A DNA stretch of 64,000 nucleotides from Leifsonia poae (GCF_020009625.1 NZ_JAIHLP010000002.1:1488001-1552000), one strand, 5' to 3'; positions 1 to 8,624 are shown, counted from the first letter of the stretch. The notes: generated by a model from the letters alone, not told the origin. Made by a program: numbers and translations.

Positions 1-705
1 GAGCCGGGCCCGGAGATGGTGGAGGAGCTGATCGGCGCCGCCCGAGGCTCGCTGCGCCTGGCCACGATCGCCCCCGAGCTGCCCAACGCCTTGGAGAGCA
101 TCGGCGTGCTCATCGAGGCCGACGTCGTGGTCGGGATCGGCCACACCGAGGCCGACTTCGAACAGGCGACGCGCGCGTTCGAGGTGGGTGCCCGTGTGCT
201 CACCCATGCGTTCAACGCGATGAACGGCATCCACCATCGGGCTCCCGGCCCTGTCGTGGCCGCGTTCGAGAACCCCGAGGTGACCCTCGAGCTGATCCTC
301 GACGGCCTGCACGTGCATCCGATGGTCGCCAAGCTGGCGTTCACGGCCGCGCCGGGGCGGGTCGCCCTGGTGACGGATGCGATGGCCGCCGCGGGCGCCA
401 GCGACGGCGATTACCGCCTCGGCTCCCTCAACGTGACCGTGCGCGATGGCCTCGCGGTGCTCTCGGGAACGTCCACGATCGCCGGTTCCACGCTCACGCA
501 GGATGTGGCCCTGCGCAATGCGGTCACTCTCGTCGGGCTCGACCCGCAGCGCGCGGTCGAGGCGCTCACGCTGACGCCGGCCCGCGTGCTCGGCGAAGAC
601 CATCGGCTGGGCCGGCTCCACGCCGGCTACGCGGCGGATGCGGTGCTGCTCGACCACGAGTGGACCGTGCAGCACGTCTTCGCCGACGGCGTCGCCCTGC
701 GCTGA
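1..705 (+). CDS. nagA: N-acetylglucosamine-6-phosphate deacetylase, 5' truncated
   Basis: Cytoplasmic amidohydrolase that removes acetate from GlcNAc-6-phosphate to give glucosamine-6-phosphate, the substrate of NagB. The reading frame is open from base 1, so only the C-terminal 234 residues are seen and the start lies upstream of the window. Visible family motifs are GHTEAD, the metal-binding THAFNAM segment, DGLHVHP, the catalytic-aspartate motif LVTDAM and STIAGSTLT, ending in a hydrophobic C-terminal strand typical of the family. The gene is separated from nagB (9526-10311, opposite strand) by the sugar-importer cluster but completes the same pathway. Identification is secure; the N-terminal metal site cannot be checked. 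Confidence 0.93.
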   Translation, partial: EPGPEMVEELIGAARGSLRLATIAPELPNALESIGVLIEADVVVGIGHTEADFEQATRAFEVGARVLTHAFNAMNGIHHRAPGPVVAAFENPEVTLELILDGLHVHPMVAKLAFTAAPGRVALVTDAMAAAGASDGDYRLGSLNVTVRDGLAVLSGTSTIAGSTLTQDVALRNAVTLVGLDPQRAVEALTLTPARVLGEDHRLGRLHAGYAADAVLLDHEWTVQHVFADGVALR

Positions 706-740
706 CCCGCCCGCAGCCCTCCGCCCCGGCTGCCGCCCCC

Positions 741-800
741 GCCCGTCCGCCCACCGCCCGTCCGCCCACCGCCCGTCCGCTCACCACCCGTCCGCTCACC
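741..800. repeat. Four tandem 15-bp units
   Basis: Units of the type GCCCGTCCGCCCACC run head to tail at 741-755, 756-770, 771-785 and 786-800, the last two with C-to-T and G-to-A changes. They lie just after nagA in non-coding DNA. The frame open through them is a by-product of a 15-bp (multiple of three) unit and is not taken as coding. Confidence 0.85.
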
Positions 801-809
801 ACCCCACCC

Positions 810-902
810 TCCTGTTTTCAGGACATCCCCGCCTGCGACGACCGGTGGCACCTGAATTCAGGAGCCGGCAGCCCTCAGCCGCGCGCCTCTCCTGAGAACA
901 GG
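810..902. repeat. Three CCTGNNNNCAGG palindromes at exact 40-bp spacing
   Basis: CCTGTTTTCAGG begins at 811, CCTGAATTCAGG at 851 and CCTGAGAACAGG at 891, so successive copies start 40 bp apart. The middle copy is a perfect palindrome. The first and third are inverted copies of each other (11 of 12 bases) and could pair into one long stem. The block lies between nagA and a convergent TetR gene. It could be a REP-like intergenic element, a transcription stop or a set of protein sites; function unknown. Confidence 0.75.
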
Positions 903-910
903 TCGGTGCC

Positions 911-970
911 GGAGACTGACGGAGACCGACGGAGACCGACGGAGACCGACGGAGACCGACCGAGACCACC
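911..970. repeat. 10-bp tandem repeat next to the palindrome block
   Basis: GGAGACTGAC (911-920) is followed by four copies of GGAGACCGAC (921-960) and a degenerate copy (961-970). The 10-bp unit is close to one helical turn. It abuts the 3' end of the TetR gene (stop at 993). Confidence 0.85.
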
Positions 971-992
971 GGGCCGAGCCTGCGCGCGGGGA

Positions 993-1568
993 TCAACTTG
1001 CGTCGCCCGGCGCCAGCACGGTGACGAGCACGTCCACCAGCCGGCGCACATCCGCCTCCATGTCGATCGTCGGGTCGAGCAACCACTGCACCTGCAGCCC
1101 GTCGAGGGTGGCCGCCACGATCCTCGCCACCCAGGGAGCATCCGACTCGGTGAGACGCGGCTCGTCCGCGATGAGGGTCTCAGCGAGCCGCGCGTAGCGT
1201 TCGGCGAAGTATGCGTGGGCGGGATGCGCGGGATCGGAGGAGGCCGCAGCCAGGTCTGTGAACAGCTTGACCAGTCCCGGGGTCTCGGTGTTCTCGCGCA
1301 CGATGGCGGTGAGTCGTTCGACACCCGAACCGGTGTGACGTTCGTCGCTGCTGCGGTCGCGTTCGGCGAGCACTCCGACCAGCAGGGCGTCTTTCGAACC
1401 GAAGTGGTGCAGCAGTGCCGCCTCGGTGAGGCCGACCCGTCCGGCGATCTCGCGCAGGGTCACACCCGAGGCGCCCGCGCCCGCGTAGGCGTCGAGTGCG
1501 GCCTCGAGGATCTCCTGTTTGCGGCGCGCGGTCTTGGCGTAGGGTCCGCGGGGGGCTCGGGCGGTCAT
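993..1568 (-). CDS. TetR/AcrR-family transcriptional regulator
   Basis: 191-residue one-component repressor. The N-terminal helix-turn-helix is clear at about residues 14-60 (motif TLREIAGRVGLTEAALLHHF, then GSKDALL), followed by an all-helical ligand/dimer domain of usual TetR length. It is transcribed away from the GH1 gene at 1677, so the 108-bp gap between them holds divergent promoters and this protein may control the glycosidase as well as itself; ligand unknown. The ATG at 1568 has no Shine-Dalgarno sequence but a TANNNT box lies exactly six bases upstream, pointing to a leaderless transcript. Lower-case details of its operator could not be recognised. Confidence 0.88.
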   Translation of the reverse strand: MTARAPRGPYAKTARRKQEILEAALDAYAGAGASGVTLREIAGRVGLTEAALLHHFGSKDALLVGVLAERDRSSDERHTGSGVERLTAIVRENTETPGLVKLFTDLAAASSDPAHPAHAYFAERYARLAETLIADEPRLTESDAPWVARIVAATLDGLQVQWLLDPTIDMEADVRRLVDVLVTVLAPGDAS

Positions 1569-1574
1569 CGCACC

Positions 1575-1580
1575 AGCGTA
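1575..1580 (-). promoter_or_regulatory. -10 box of leaderless TetR gene
   Basis: TACGCT read on the minus strand, six bases before the ATG at 1568. This is the actinobacterial leaderless layout (TANNNT-N6-start). No convincing -35 was seen. Confidence 0.55.
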
Positions 1581-1676
1581 GCGGCGTTCACGCTCAAACC
1601 TTTATCGAGTTCAGTTTTAACGCTACGGTGGCGACAGCCGGCGACGACCGGTCAGACCCGTGCGAAGGAGCATCCG

Positions 1677-2882
1677 ATGACCCAGCCCGCGTTCCACCTG
1701 CCCGACGGCTTCCTGTTCGGCGCCTCCACGGCGGCCCATCAGACCGAGGGCAACAACATCGCCAGCGATTGGTGGGGGTTCGAGCACAGCGGGCATCCGG
1801 TCATCCGGCAGCCGAGCGGTGACGCCGTCGACAGCCTGCACCGCTGGCCTGAAGACATGGATCTGCTCGCCGGGCTGGGTTTCAACGCCTACCGGTTCAG
1901 CATCGAGTGGGCCCGCATCGAACCCGAGCAGGGGGAGTTCTCCCGCGCAGCTGTCGACCACTACCGCCGCATGGTCGACGGCGCCATCGACCGCGGACTG
2001 AACCCGGTCGTGACGCTGCACCACTTCACCTCGCCGCGCTGGTTCACCGATGGCGGCGGCTGGAGCCGAGCGGATGCGGTCGACCGCTTCCAGCGCTACC
2101 TCGAGCACGCCACTCCGATCGTCGCCTCCGGGGTGTCGCATGTCGTCACGATCAACGAGCCGAACATTCTGGCGATCATGTTCGCCGTGCTGAACGGCGG
2201 TCTGCCGCCCACGGACGAAGCGGGCGCGATGCTCGGCCTGCCCGAACCCGACGCCGGCGTGCGCGATGGCCTGATCGCCGGCCACCGCGCGGCCCGCGCC
2301 TACCTCGCCGATGCCGTCCCCGGTCTGCAAACCGGCTGGAGTGTCGCCAATCAGGCATATCAGGCCGAACCGGGGTTCGAGGCCGAGACCCGCGCATACT
2401 CGCAGAGCAGAGAGGGTGTCTTCCTCGAGGTCAGCCGAGACGACGATTTCGTCGGCGTGCAGTCGTACACCCGCACCAGGATCGGCGCGGGCGGGCCGCT
2501 GCCCGTTCCGGACGGGGTCGAGCGCACCCTCATGGGCTGGGAGTTCTACCCGGCCGCCCTCGGCGAGGCGGTGCGGGCCACAGCGGCTGCCGTTCCGGGC
2601 GTGCCGATCCTCGTCACCGAGAACGGGATCGCCACCGACGACGACGAGACGCGCATCCGGTACACCTCGGGCGCACTGGCAGGCCTGGCGGCGGCGATGC
2701 GCGACGGGATCGATGTGCGCGGTTACCTGCACTGGAGCGCCATCGACAACTACGAGTGGGGAAGCTTCGAGCCGACTTTCGGCCTCATCCACGCCGATCG
2801 GGAGACGTTCGCGCGCACGGCGCGGCCGTCGGCCCACTGGCTGGGCGCCCTCGCCCGCGAGGGGGTGCTCCCGGCGGAGTGA
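1677..2882 (+). CDS. GH1 family beta-glucosidase/beta-glycosidase
   Basis: 401-residue glycoside hydrolase family 1 enzyme, probably cytoplasmic (no signal peptide), releasing monosaccharides from imported beta-linked oligosaccharides. The acid/base glutamate lies in TINEPN (about E161) and the nucleophile in VTENG (about E315); the RFSIEW and WSAIDNYEW segments also fit. Somewhat shorter than the typical 440-480 residues, with loops trimmed. The reading frame is open far upstream through the repeats, but the ATG at 1677 has a good GAAGGAG ribosome site and begins the conserved FHLPDGFLFGAST start of the fold. Divergent from the TetR gene and just upstream of the LacI regulator. Confidence 0.92.
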   Translation: MTQPAFHLPDGFLFGASTAAHQTEGNNIASDWWGFEHSGHPVIRQPSGDAVDSLHRWPEDMDLLAGLGFNAYRFSIEWARIEPEQGEFSRAAVDHYRRMVDGAIDRGLNPVVTLHHFTSPRWFTDGGGWSRADAVDRFQRYLEHATPIVASGVSHVVTINEPNILAIMFAVLNGGLPPTDEAGAMLGLPEPDAGVRDGLIAGHRAARAYLADAVPGLQTGWSVANQAYQAEPGFEAETRAYSQSREGVFLEVSRDDDFVGVQSYTRTRIGAGGPLPVPDGVERTLMGWEFYPAALGEAVRATAAAVPGVPILVTENGIATDDDETRIRYTSGALAGLAAAMRDGIDVRGYLHWSAIDNYEWGSFEPTFGLIHADRETFARTARPSAHWLGALAREGVLPAE

Positions 2883-2908
2883 CGGCGCCGGCCGCGCCGA
2901 ACGACCTC

Positions 2909-2937
2909 TTGACCTCGGACCGGCTCGGAGCTACGCT
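2909..2937 (+). promoter_or_regulatory. Promoter of the LacI/sugar ABC cluster
   Basis: TTGACC at 2909-2914 and TACGCT at 2932-2937 with a 17-bp spacer. Transcription should start near 2944, exactly at the first LacI-type operator, which explains repression. Confidence 0.65.
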
Positions 2938-2945
2938 ATGGATGT

Positions 2946-2957
2946 TTAATCGATTAA
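2946..2957. promoter_or_regulatory. LacI-family operator 1
   Basis: Perfect 12-bp palindrome TTAATCGATTAA with the central CG step typical of LacI-family operators. It sits at the predicted transcription start. Confidence 0.8.
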
Positions 2958-2978
2958 CACGAGAGTCCGTTTCACTGC

Positions 2979-2990
2979 TTAATCGATTAA
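2979..2990. promoter_or_regulatory. LacI-family operator 2
   Basis: Identical TTAATCGATTAA palindrome starting 33 bp after operator 1, about three helical turns, so both sites lie on the same DNA face and could bind cooperatively. It is in the leader of the LacI gene, indicating autoregulation. Confidence 0.8.
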
Positions 2991-3034
2991 ACAGATCGTG
3001 ATCGACACGGGCAACGCCGACCGAGAGAGACGCC

Positions 3035-4081
3035 ATGACGAAGACCGACCCCAGCCGCGCATCCGTCACGCTGAAAGACGTCGCCGCGCTCGTCGGCGTC
3101 ACCAGCGCCGCAGCATCGATGGCACTCGCCGGCAGCTCTCGGATCAGTCAGAAGACGAGGGAGGCGGTCAAGAAGGCGGCGGACGACCTCGGCTATGTGC
3201 CGAGCGCGGCAGGCCGAGCACTGCGAAACCAGCGCGCCGGCGCGATCGCCCTCATCGTTCCGAACACGTCGAAACACGTGTTCGGGCACAGCTACTTCAT
3301 GCACGTCCTCACGGGCATGTCGACGGAGGCAAACATCCGCGACCTGCAGGTCGTGCTCTCCACCACCACCGAGCAGGCCGGAGATGTCGCGGCATACGAC
3401 CGCGTCGTGCGTTCCCGCAGCGCCGACGGCGCGATCGTGACCAGTGCGGCGGTGACGGACTCCAACCTCGAAGACCTCGTCGCCAGCGGTCTGCCCGTCG
3501 TCCTCATCGGCAACTTCCCTTACCTTCCTCGTGCCGTGACCGTCGGCATCGACGACGTCGCCGCCGGTCGCGAGATCACCGAGCACCTGCTCGCACAGCA
3601 CGGATGCACGCGGCTCGTCCATGTCACCGGGCCGCTCGACCACCAGACCGGCATCGACCGGCGCGACGGCTTCCTCGCCGCGATGGACGAAGCCGGCCTC
3701 GGTGATCAGGCCGTCATCGTCGAAGGCGACTTCAGCGAAGAGGCGGGTCGCGCCGCCGTCGAGACCCTCCTGGACGAAGGCGCAGTTTTCGACGGGATCG
3801 TCTTCGCGAATGACGATATGGCCTTCGGCGGCCTCGAGGCGCTGACGGCGAGAGACATCCCGGTGCCCGGAGGGGTGCCGATCGTCGGCTTCGACGATTT
3901 TGGGCTCTCCCGGGTGACCACCCCCGGGATCACGACGATGCACACCCCCGCCGAAGAGATGGCCGCCCTGGCCTCCCAACGGCTCTTCGACCTCATCGAG
4001 GGGGTCGAAAACGTGCCGGCCCGCAGCGAGCTCCCGGTGCGCCTGGTCGCACGTGCCTCCTGCGGCTGTCTGCCCGGCTGA
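3035..4081 (+). CDS. LacI-family sugar-responsive repressor
   Basis: 348-residue repressor. The N-terminal helix-turn-helix (TLKDVAALVGVTSAAASMAL, about residues 10-30) and hinge (SAAGRALRNQRAGAIALIVPN) are followed by a periplasmic-binding-protein-like sugar-sensing domain with FDGIVFANDDMAFG and IVGFDDFGLSR motifs. It is the first gene after two identical TTAATCGATTAA operators and is followed by a sugar-binding protein, two permeases and two glycosidases, so it most likely represses this whole cluster and itself until the transported sugar binds. Start at ATG 3035 is supported by a GAGAGA purine run eight bases upstream and by the conserved N-terminus. Confidence 0.93.
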   Translation: MTKTDPSRASVTLKDVAALVGVTSAAASMALAGSSRISQKTREAVKKAADDLGYVPSAAGRALRNQRAGAIALIVPNTSKHVFGHSYFMHVLTGMSTEANIRDLQVVLSTTTEQAGDVAAYDRVVRSRSADGAIVTSAAVTDSNLEDLVASGLPVVLIGNFPYLPRAVTVGIDDVAAGREITEHLLAQHGCTRLVHVTGPLDHQTGIDRRDGFLAAMDEAGLGDQAVIVEGDFSEEAGRAAVETLLDEGAVFDGIVFANDDMAFGGLEALTARDIPVPGGVPIVGFDDFGLSRVTTPGITTMHTPAEEMAALASQRLFDLIEGVENVPARSELPVRLVARASCGCLPG

Positions 4082-4183
4082 ACCCCGCCCGACCATCCCC
4101 ACCACCCACCACCCACCACGAAACCAGCAATCCGCAGCACCCGAACACCACAACCCCTGCCCCACCACTCGAAGGAGAGTCCC

Positions 4184-5449
4184 ATGAGAACAACGAAGGC
4201 CCTGATCGCGCTCGGAGTCGCGTCATCGCTGCTCGCGCTGACCGCGTGCTCCGGCACGACATCCAGCTCGTCCGGCGGCAAAGTCGACCTGACCGTCTGG
4301 ACCGGTTTCACCGGCGGAGACCGCCCCGGCTATGAACAGATCGTCAAAGACTTCAACGCCTCGCATCCGAACATCACGGTGACGATGACCGTGCAGCCGT
4401 GGGACACGATCCAGCAGAAGCTCCCGTCGGCCTGGCTCACCGGTCAGGGGCCCGACATCGCGGCCCCGAGCAGCGACCCGAACGCCATCGCGCAGTACGT
4501 GAAGACGAACTCCGTGCTCCCGCTCACCGCCACCGGTGACGGCGACGACAAGATCAACGTCTCCAAGCTCGCCCCCGGCACGGTGAAGGAGTTCACCTAC
4601 AACGACAAGCTGTATGCGATCCCCGCCAACTTCGCCACGCTGAGCCTCTACTACAACAAGAAGGCCTTCGCGGCGGCCGGCATCGCCGCGGCGCCGACCA
4701 CGCTGGCGGAGTTCCAGGACGACGCCAAGAAGCTCACGCTCGAGCAGGGCCAGAAACAGTATGGTCTGGTGCTGGCCGACAATCAGACGATCCAGATGTG
4801 GCCCGTGCTGCAGTGGCTCGCCGGCGGCGACATCGTGAACGACAAGAACTGCAGCGTCGTGCAGACCACGGCCGGCCAGAACAGCCTGAAGCAGTGGAGC
4901 GACCTCGTCGTGAACGACAAGATCTCCCCGGTCGGGCTCACCGGCGCCCAAGCCGACTCGGTGTTCTCCGCAGGCAAGGCCGCGATGGAGATCAACGGCC
5001 CGTGGGCCGCGGCCGGCTACAAGGCCGCCGGCATCGACCTCGGCATCGCGACCATCCCGGTCGGCGTGAGCGGAAAGGTCACGCTCGGCTCCACGGCGCC
5101 CCTGGCGGTCTCGGCCAAGACAAAGCACCCGCAGGAGGCCCAGGAGTTCCTCGCCTACTGGACGAGCAAATCCGTGCAGCAGAAGTTCTCGCTGCTCACC
5201 GGCTTCCCGCCCCTGCGCACCGACCTCAGCGACGACGCCAAACTGAAAGCCGACCCGACCGTTTCCGTCTTCGCCAGTCAGGTTCCTGATGCACGTCTCT
5301 ACCTGCCGCACGTGCCGAACGCCACGCAGGTCGACGCCAACGGCTACGTGCCCCTGATCGGCCAGATCACCCGCGGGCAGTCCGTCGACTCGGCGACACA
5401 GTCGGCGGCGAAGACCATCGACGGCCTGACGGGGTGCAGCGGCCAGTGA
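4184..5449 (+). CDS. ABC sugar importer substrate-binding lipoprotein
   Basis: 421-residue extracellular solute-binding protein, family 1 (MalE-like), anchored outside the membrane by lipid. The signal peptide ends in the lipobox LTAC (cysteine about residue 22) followed by a Ser/Gly-rich linker. LTVWTGFTGGDR and the YNKKAF and INGPWAAAGY segments are typical of oligosaccharide-binding proteins. A GAAGGAG ribosome site precedes ATG 4184. It is followed, overlapping by 4 bp, by the first permease. The sugar cannot be read from sequence, but the GH1 and GH43 neighbours suggest a plant beta-gluco- or xylo/arabino-oligosaccharide. Confidence 0.93.
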   Translation: MRTTKALIALGVASSLLALTACSGTTSSSSGGKVDLTVWTGFTGGDRPGYEQIVKDFNASHPNITVTMTVQPWDTIQQKLPSAWLTGQGPDIAAPSSDPNAIAQYVKTNSVLPLTATGDGDDKINVSKLAPGTVKEFTYNDKLYAIPANFATLSLYYNKKAFAAAGIAAAPTTLAEFQDDAKKLTLEQGQKQYGLVLADNQTIQMWPVLQWLAGGDIVNDKNCSVVQTTAGQNSLKQWSDLVVNDKISPVGLTGAQADSVFSAGKAAMEINGPWAAAGYKAAGIDLGIATIPVGVSGKVTLGSTAPLAVSAKTKHPQEAQEFLAYWTSKSVQQKFSLLTGFPPLRTDLSDDAKLKADPTVSVFASQVPDARLYLPHVPNATQVDANGYVPLIGQITRGQSVDSATQSAAKTIDGLTGCSGQ

Positions 5450-6408
5450 CCACCCACACCACCGACCGGGCCCGGTCCAGTTCCCCGCTGGACAGGGCCC
5501 GGCCCTCCCGGCGGGCGCCCGCCGGCCCCGCTGGGCGCCGCCGGCGGCGTCGATTCCAACCCGCTTGGCTGTTCATGGCGCCGAGCATGCTCATCCTCGG
5601 CGTGTTTGTGCTGTTCCCCATCCTGCAATCGCTCTACTACAGCTTCTTCAACTGGACCGTCGGGGCGACCACCCAGGAATGGGTCGGCTTCGGCAACTAC
5701 ATCAAGCTGTTCCAGGACCCCCAGTTCTGGAACGCTCTCGGTGTCACGCTGATCTTCACCGTCGTGTCGGTCGTCCTGCTCGTGGTCCTCGGCTTCGGCA
5801 CCGCACTGGCGCTCCTCCGCGAGAACCTCGCCAGCCGGATCGTGCGCTCGGTCTTCTTCTTCCCGACCATCGTCTCGCTCGTCACGATCGGACTGGTCTG
5901 GAAATTCCTCCTCGACCCGGACATCGGTCTCGTCGGCGGCATCACTCACCTGCTCGGCCTGCCGCCGGTCGCCTGGCTGCAGTCGACGACGCTCGCACTG
6001 CCGACGGTCATCTTCGTCGACGTCTGGAAGAGCGTCGGGTTCGCCATGATCCTGTTCGTCGCCGGGCTCAAAGGCGTTCCGGCCGAGCGCTACGAAGCCG
6101 CCCGGCTCGACGGGGCCGGCAACGGCCAGATCATCCGGTACATCACCCTTCCGAGCATCCGGCCCACGCTGCTGTTCACCACCCTGATCCTGACGATCCA
6201 GTCGCTGCAGGTCTTCGACCTCGTCTATGTCATGACCGACGGTGGGCCGGTGTTCCACACCGACACCCTGGTGAATCTGATCTACCGCGACGGCTTCGTG
6301 AACTTCCAGACCGGGTATGCATCCGCGATCTCGTGGGTGCTGTTCGCGATCATCATGCTCATCTCCCTCCTCCAACTCCGATTGTTCAGGTACAACGATG
6401 TCGACTGA
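5446..6408 (+). CDS. Sugar ABC transporter permease, MalF type
   Basis: 320-residue inner-membrane permease with about six transmembrane helices. The EAA loop that docks the ATPase is clear (AERYEAARLDGAG followed by ITLPSIRP). The chosen start is GTG 5446, which overlaps the stop of the binding-protein gene as GTGA and so is translationally coupled; an in-frame GTG at 5434 is possible. The N-terminal about 40 residues are basic and Pro/Arg-rich, usual for this family in actinobacteria. Partner of the permease at 6398. No ATPase gene is present in the cluster. Confidence 0.92.
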   Translation: MTTHTTDRARSSSPLDRARPSRRAPAGPAGRRRRRRFQPAWLFMAPSMLILGVFVLFPILQSLYYSFFNWTVGATTQEWVGFGNYIKLFQDPQFWNALGVTLIFTVVSVVLLVVLGFGTALALLRENLASRIVRSVFFFPTIVSLVTIGLVWKFLLDPDIGLVGGITHLLGLPPVAWLQSTTLALPTVIFVDVWKSVGFAMILFVAGLKGVPAERYEAARLDGAGNGQIIRYITLPSIRPTLLFTTLILTIQSLQVFDLVYVMTDGGPVFHTDTLVNLIYRDGFVNFQTGYASAISWVLFAIIMLISLLQLRLFRYNDVD

Positions 6409-7258
6409 AGCCCGCCTCACCAGTCGTCGCCGGGTGAGCGCTCCCCGAGCGTTCGGCGCCTCCCTCAAATGGGTCTTCCTCGGCATCGGTGTCGTCGTCG
6501 CGATCGTGCCGTTCATCTGGATGGTCTCGGGGTCGTTCCGCAGCGAGTCGGATCTCTTCGGCAACCCGGCGAGCCTGTTCCCGACGACCTTCACCCTGCA
6601 CGGCTACATCGCCGTCTGGGAGCAGCTCCCGTTCCTCCGACTGCTGGCCAACTCGTTCATCTTCGCCGGCGTCACGACCGCGCTCTGCCTGCTCTTCGAC
6701 TCGCTGTGCGCGTATGCGCTGGCGCGGTTGCACTTCCGCGGCCGCAACGTGGCGTTCGTGCTCGTGATCGCGACGCTGATGGTGCCGTTCCAGGTCACCC
6801 TCATCCCCGTTTTCATCGAGCTCTTCCACTTCGGGTGGCTGAACACCTACCAGGGGCTGATCATCCCCCGGGCGACCAGTGCGTTCGGCATCTTCCTGCT
6901 CCGGCAGTTCTTCATCAGCATCCCGACCGAGCTCGACGAGGCGGCGAGGATCGACGGTGCCGGACATCTGCGCATCTACTGGAAGATCATCATGCCGCTC
7001 GCGAAGCCGGCGCTGGCCACCGTCGCCATCCTGAACTTCATGGCGTTGTGGAACGACCTGCTCTGGCCGCTCGTCGTCACCAGTTCCCCCGACATGCTGA
7101 CGCTGCCGGCCGGGCTCACCCTTTTCGGCGGCCAACATGTCACCGATCACGCGGTGCTACTCGCCGGCGCCACCATCTCCCTCCTGCCCATCGCCCTCGG
7201 CTTCTTCTTCGCTCAGAAGTACTTCGTCGCCGGCGTGGCCACCACCGGACTGAAATGA
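6398..7258 (+). CDS. Sugar ABC transporter permease, MalG type
   Basis: 286-residue inner-membrane permease, second half of the heterodimeric channel. Six hydrophobic segments are visible and the EAA loop reads ELDEAARIDGAG followed by IIMPLAKPA. The ATG at 6398 overlaps the upstream permease by 11 bp; the frame is open further upstream but that part is antiphase to the conserved end of the first permease. Followed four bases later by a glycosidase gene, so all belong to one operon under the LacI-type regulator. Confidence 0.92.
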   Translation: MSTEARLTSRRRVSAPRAFGASLKWVFLGIGVVVAIVPFIWMVSGSFRSESDLFGNPASLFPTTFTLHGYIAVWEQLPFLRLLANSFIFAGVTTALCLLFDSLCAYALARLHFRGRNVAFVLVIATLMVPFQVTLIPVFIELFHFGWLNTYQGLIIPRATSAFGIFLLRQFFISIPTELDEAARIDGAGHLRIYWKIIMPLAKPALATVAILNFMALWNDLLWPLVVTSSPDMLTLPAGLTLFGGQHVTDHAVLLAGATISLLPIALGFFFAQKYFVAGVATTGLK

Positions 7259-7262
7259 GCTC

Positions 7263-8624
7263 ATGAACGACAGATTCGACAGCGACCGCTTCGTCTGGCT
7301 GGCCGGCATCGAAGACACCTGCGTCTATCCGCCCGGGGAGTTCGAGATGCGCCCCCTCGACGAGTACGACCTCACCGAGCACACCCTGCACTGGCGGGAA
7401 GACCTCGACGCGGTGCGGAGCCTCGGCGCCTCCGCTGTAAGGTACGGCGTCAACTGGCCGCTCGTGCATCCGGCGGAGGGTGAGTTCGACTGGACCATGC
7501 TCGACGAACGCCTCGACTACGCGACCCGGGAGCTCGGTCTCACCGTGGTGGCGGATCTCGTGCACTACGGCACACCCACCTGGCTCACCGCGTCGTTCGC
7601 CGACGCGCGCTACCCCGCGGCGGTCGCCGACTTCGCCGGTCGTTTCGCCGCCCGATACCGCGGCGTCGTCGACCACATCACCCCGCTCAACGAGCCGCTG
7701 ACCACGGCATCGTTCTGCGGATTGCGAGGAATCTGGCCGCCGGCCCTCACCGGCTGGGACGGCTGGACGCGGGTCACCCTGGGAATCGTGCACGGGATGG
7801 CCGCCACGATCGATGCGGTCCGGGCCGCCAACCCGGAGGCCGTCATCGTTCATGTCGAGGCGTCCTCGCTCTACCGTTCGGACGACCCCGGGCTGCAGGC
7901 GCATGCGAACCTCCTGGAGAGCGTCGGCCTGCTCCCCACGGATCTCCTGCTCGGGCTGGTCGGTCCCGACCACGACCGTCACGACTGGCTGCTCGCTCAC
8001 GGCGCGCATGCCGACGAGCTGGCCCGTCTCACCGAGAACCCGCCCACGATCGACATCATGGGTGTCAACTACTACCCCGACCTCTCGCCGCGGACTCTGA
8101 CCGGGCCGGCCTCCGAGGTGGTGCAGCACGCGACGAACCGTTGGACCGACGGGCTGGCGCAGAGCCTGCGCCGTTACGAGGCGCGCTACGGTCTCCCGCT
8201 CCTCATCACCGAGACGAGCATCGAAGGCGACGACGAGACGCGGACCAGCTGGTTCGATGCCTCGACACGGCTCGTCGACGAACTCCGAGAGGATGGCATG
8301 GACATCCGCGGCTACACCTGGTGGCCGCTGCTCGACTTCGTCGACTGGTCGTATGCGACCGGAGGTCGCAACGTCGAGGAGTTCGCCCTCCCCGACGAGC
8401 TCGTTCAGGCCCGCCGATCGTCCACCGATGTGCTCGCTGCGCCCGACGGGACCGCGGACACCGTCGTCGCGAAGACGCCGTTCCTGCGCCGGATGGGGCT
8501 GCTGCGTCTCGACGAGACCCCCGATGGCAGCCTCGACCGCGTCTGGACGGATGCCGCCCACCGGTACCAGCAACGGGCCGCAGAGAGCCTCGCCGCCTCC
8601 GACGCGGACGAGTCGCATGCTTGA
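7263..8624 (+). CDS. GH1-like (clan GH-A) glycoside hydrolase
   Basis: 453-residue cytoplasmic glycosidase of the (beta/alpha)8 clan A. The acid/base glutamate is in PLNEPL (about E144) and the nucleophile in LITETS (about E317). The nucleophile context is TET rather than the TENG of canonical GH1 enzymes, and the protein resembles the divergent 'family 1 glycosylhydrolase' group of actinobacteria. ATG 7263 starts four bases after the permease stop. It probably degrades the sugar imported by the upstream transporter, together with the overlapping GH43 enzyme. Exact specificity is unknown. Confidence 0.85.
   Translation: MNDRFDSDRFVWLAGIEDTCVYPPGEFEMRPLDEYDLTEHTLHWREDLDAVRSLGASAVRYGVNWPLVHPAEGEFDWTMLDERLDYATRELGLTVVADLVHYGTPTWLTASFADARYPAAVADFAGRFAARYRGVVDHITPLNEPLTTASFCGLRGIWPPALTGWDGWTRVTLGIVHGMAATIDAVRAANPEAVIVHVEASSLYRSDDPGLQAHANLLESVGLLPTDLLLGLVGPDHDRHDWLLAHGAHADELARLTENPPTIDIMGVNYYPDLSPRTLTGPASEVVQHATNRWTDGLAQSLRRYEARYGLPLLITETSIEGDDETRTSWFDASTRLVDELREDGMDIRGYTWWPLLDFVDWSYATGGRNVEEFALPDELVQARRSSTDVLAAPDGTADTVVAKTPFLRRMGLLRLDETPDGSLDRVWTDAAHRYQQRAAESLAASDADESHA

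Noticed and set aside
741..970. Repeat block considered as a CRISPR array.
   Set aside because: Units are 10-15 bp without unique spacers, the palindromes are only 12 bp, and there are no cas genes nearby.
660..1676. A 740-residue frame running from nagA through the repeats into the GH1 gene.
   Set aside because: The first about 340 residues come from repeat units whose length is a multiple of three and from sequence antisense to the TetR gene; the GH1 domain begins at ATG 1677 with its own ribosome site.
1623..2837. Long minus-strand frames opposite GH1, and similar frames opposite most genes (for example 22042-23892 plus strand, 28076-29566 plus strand).
   Set aside because: These arise from high GC third positions; translated products are low-complexity Arg/Gly/Ala/Asp-rich with no domains, while the opposite strand encodes known families.
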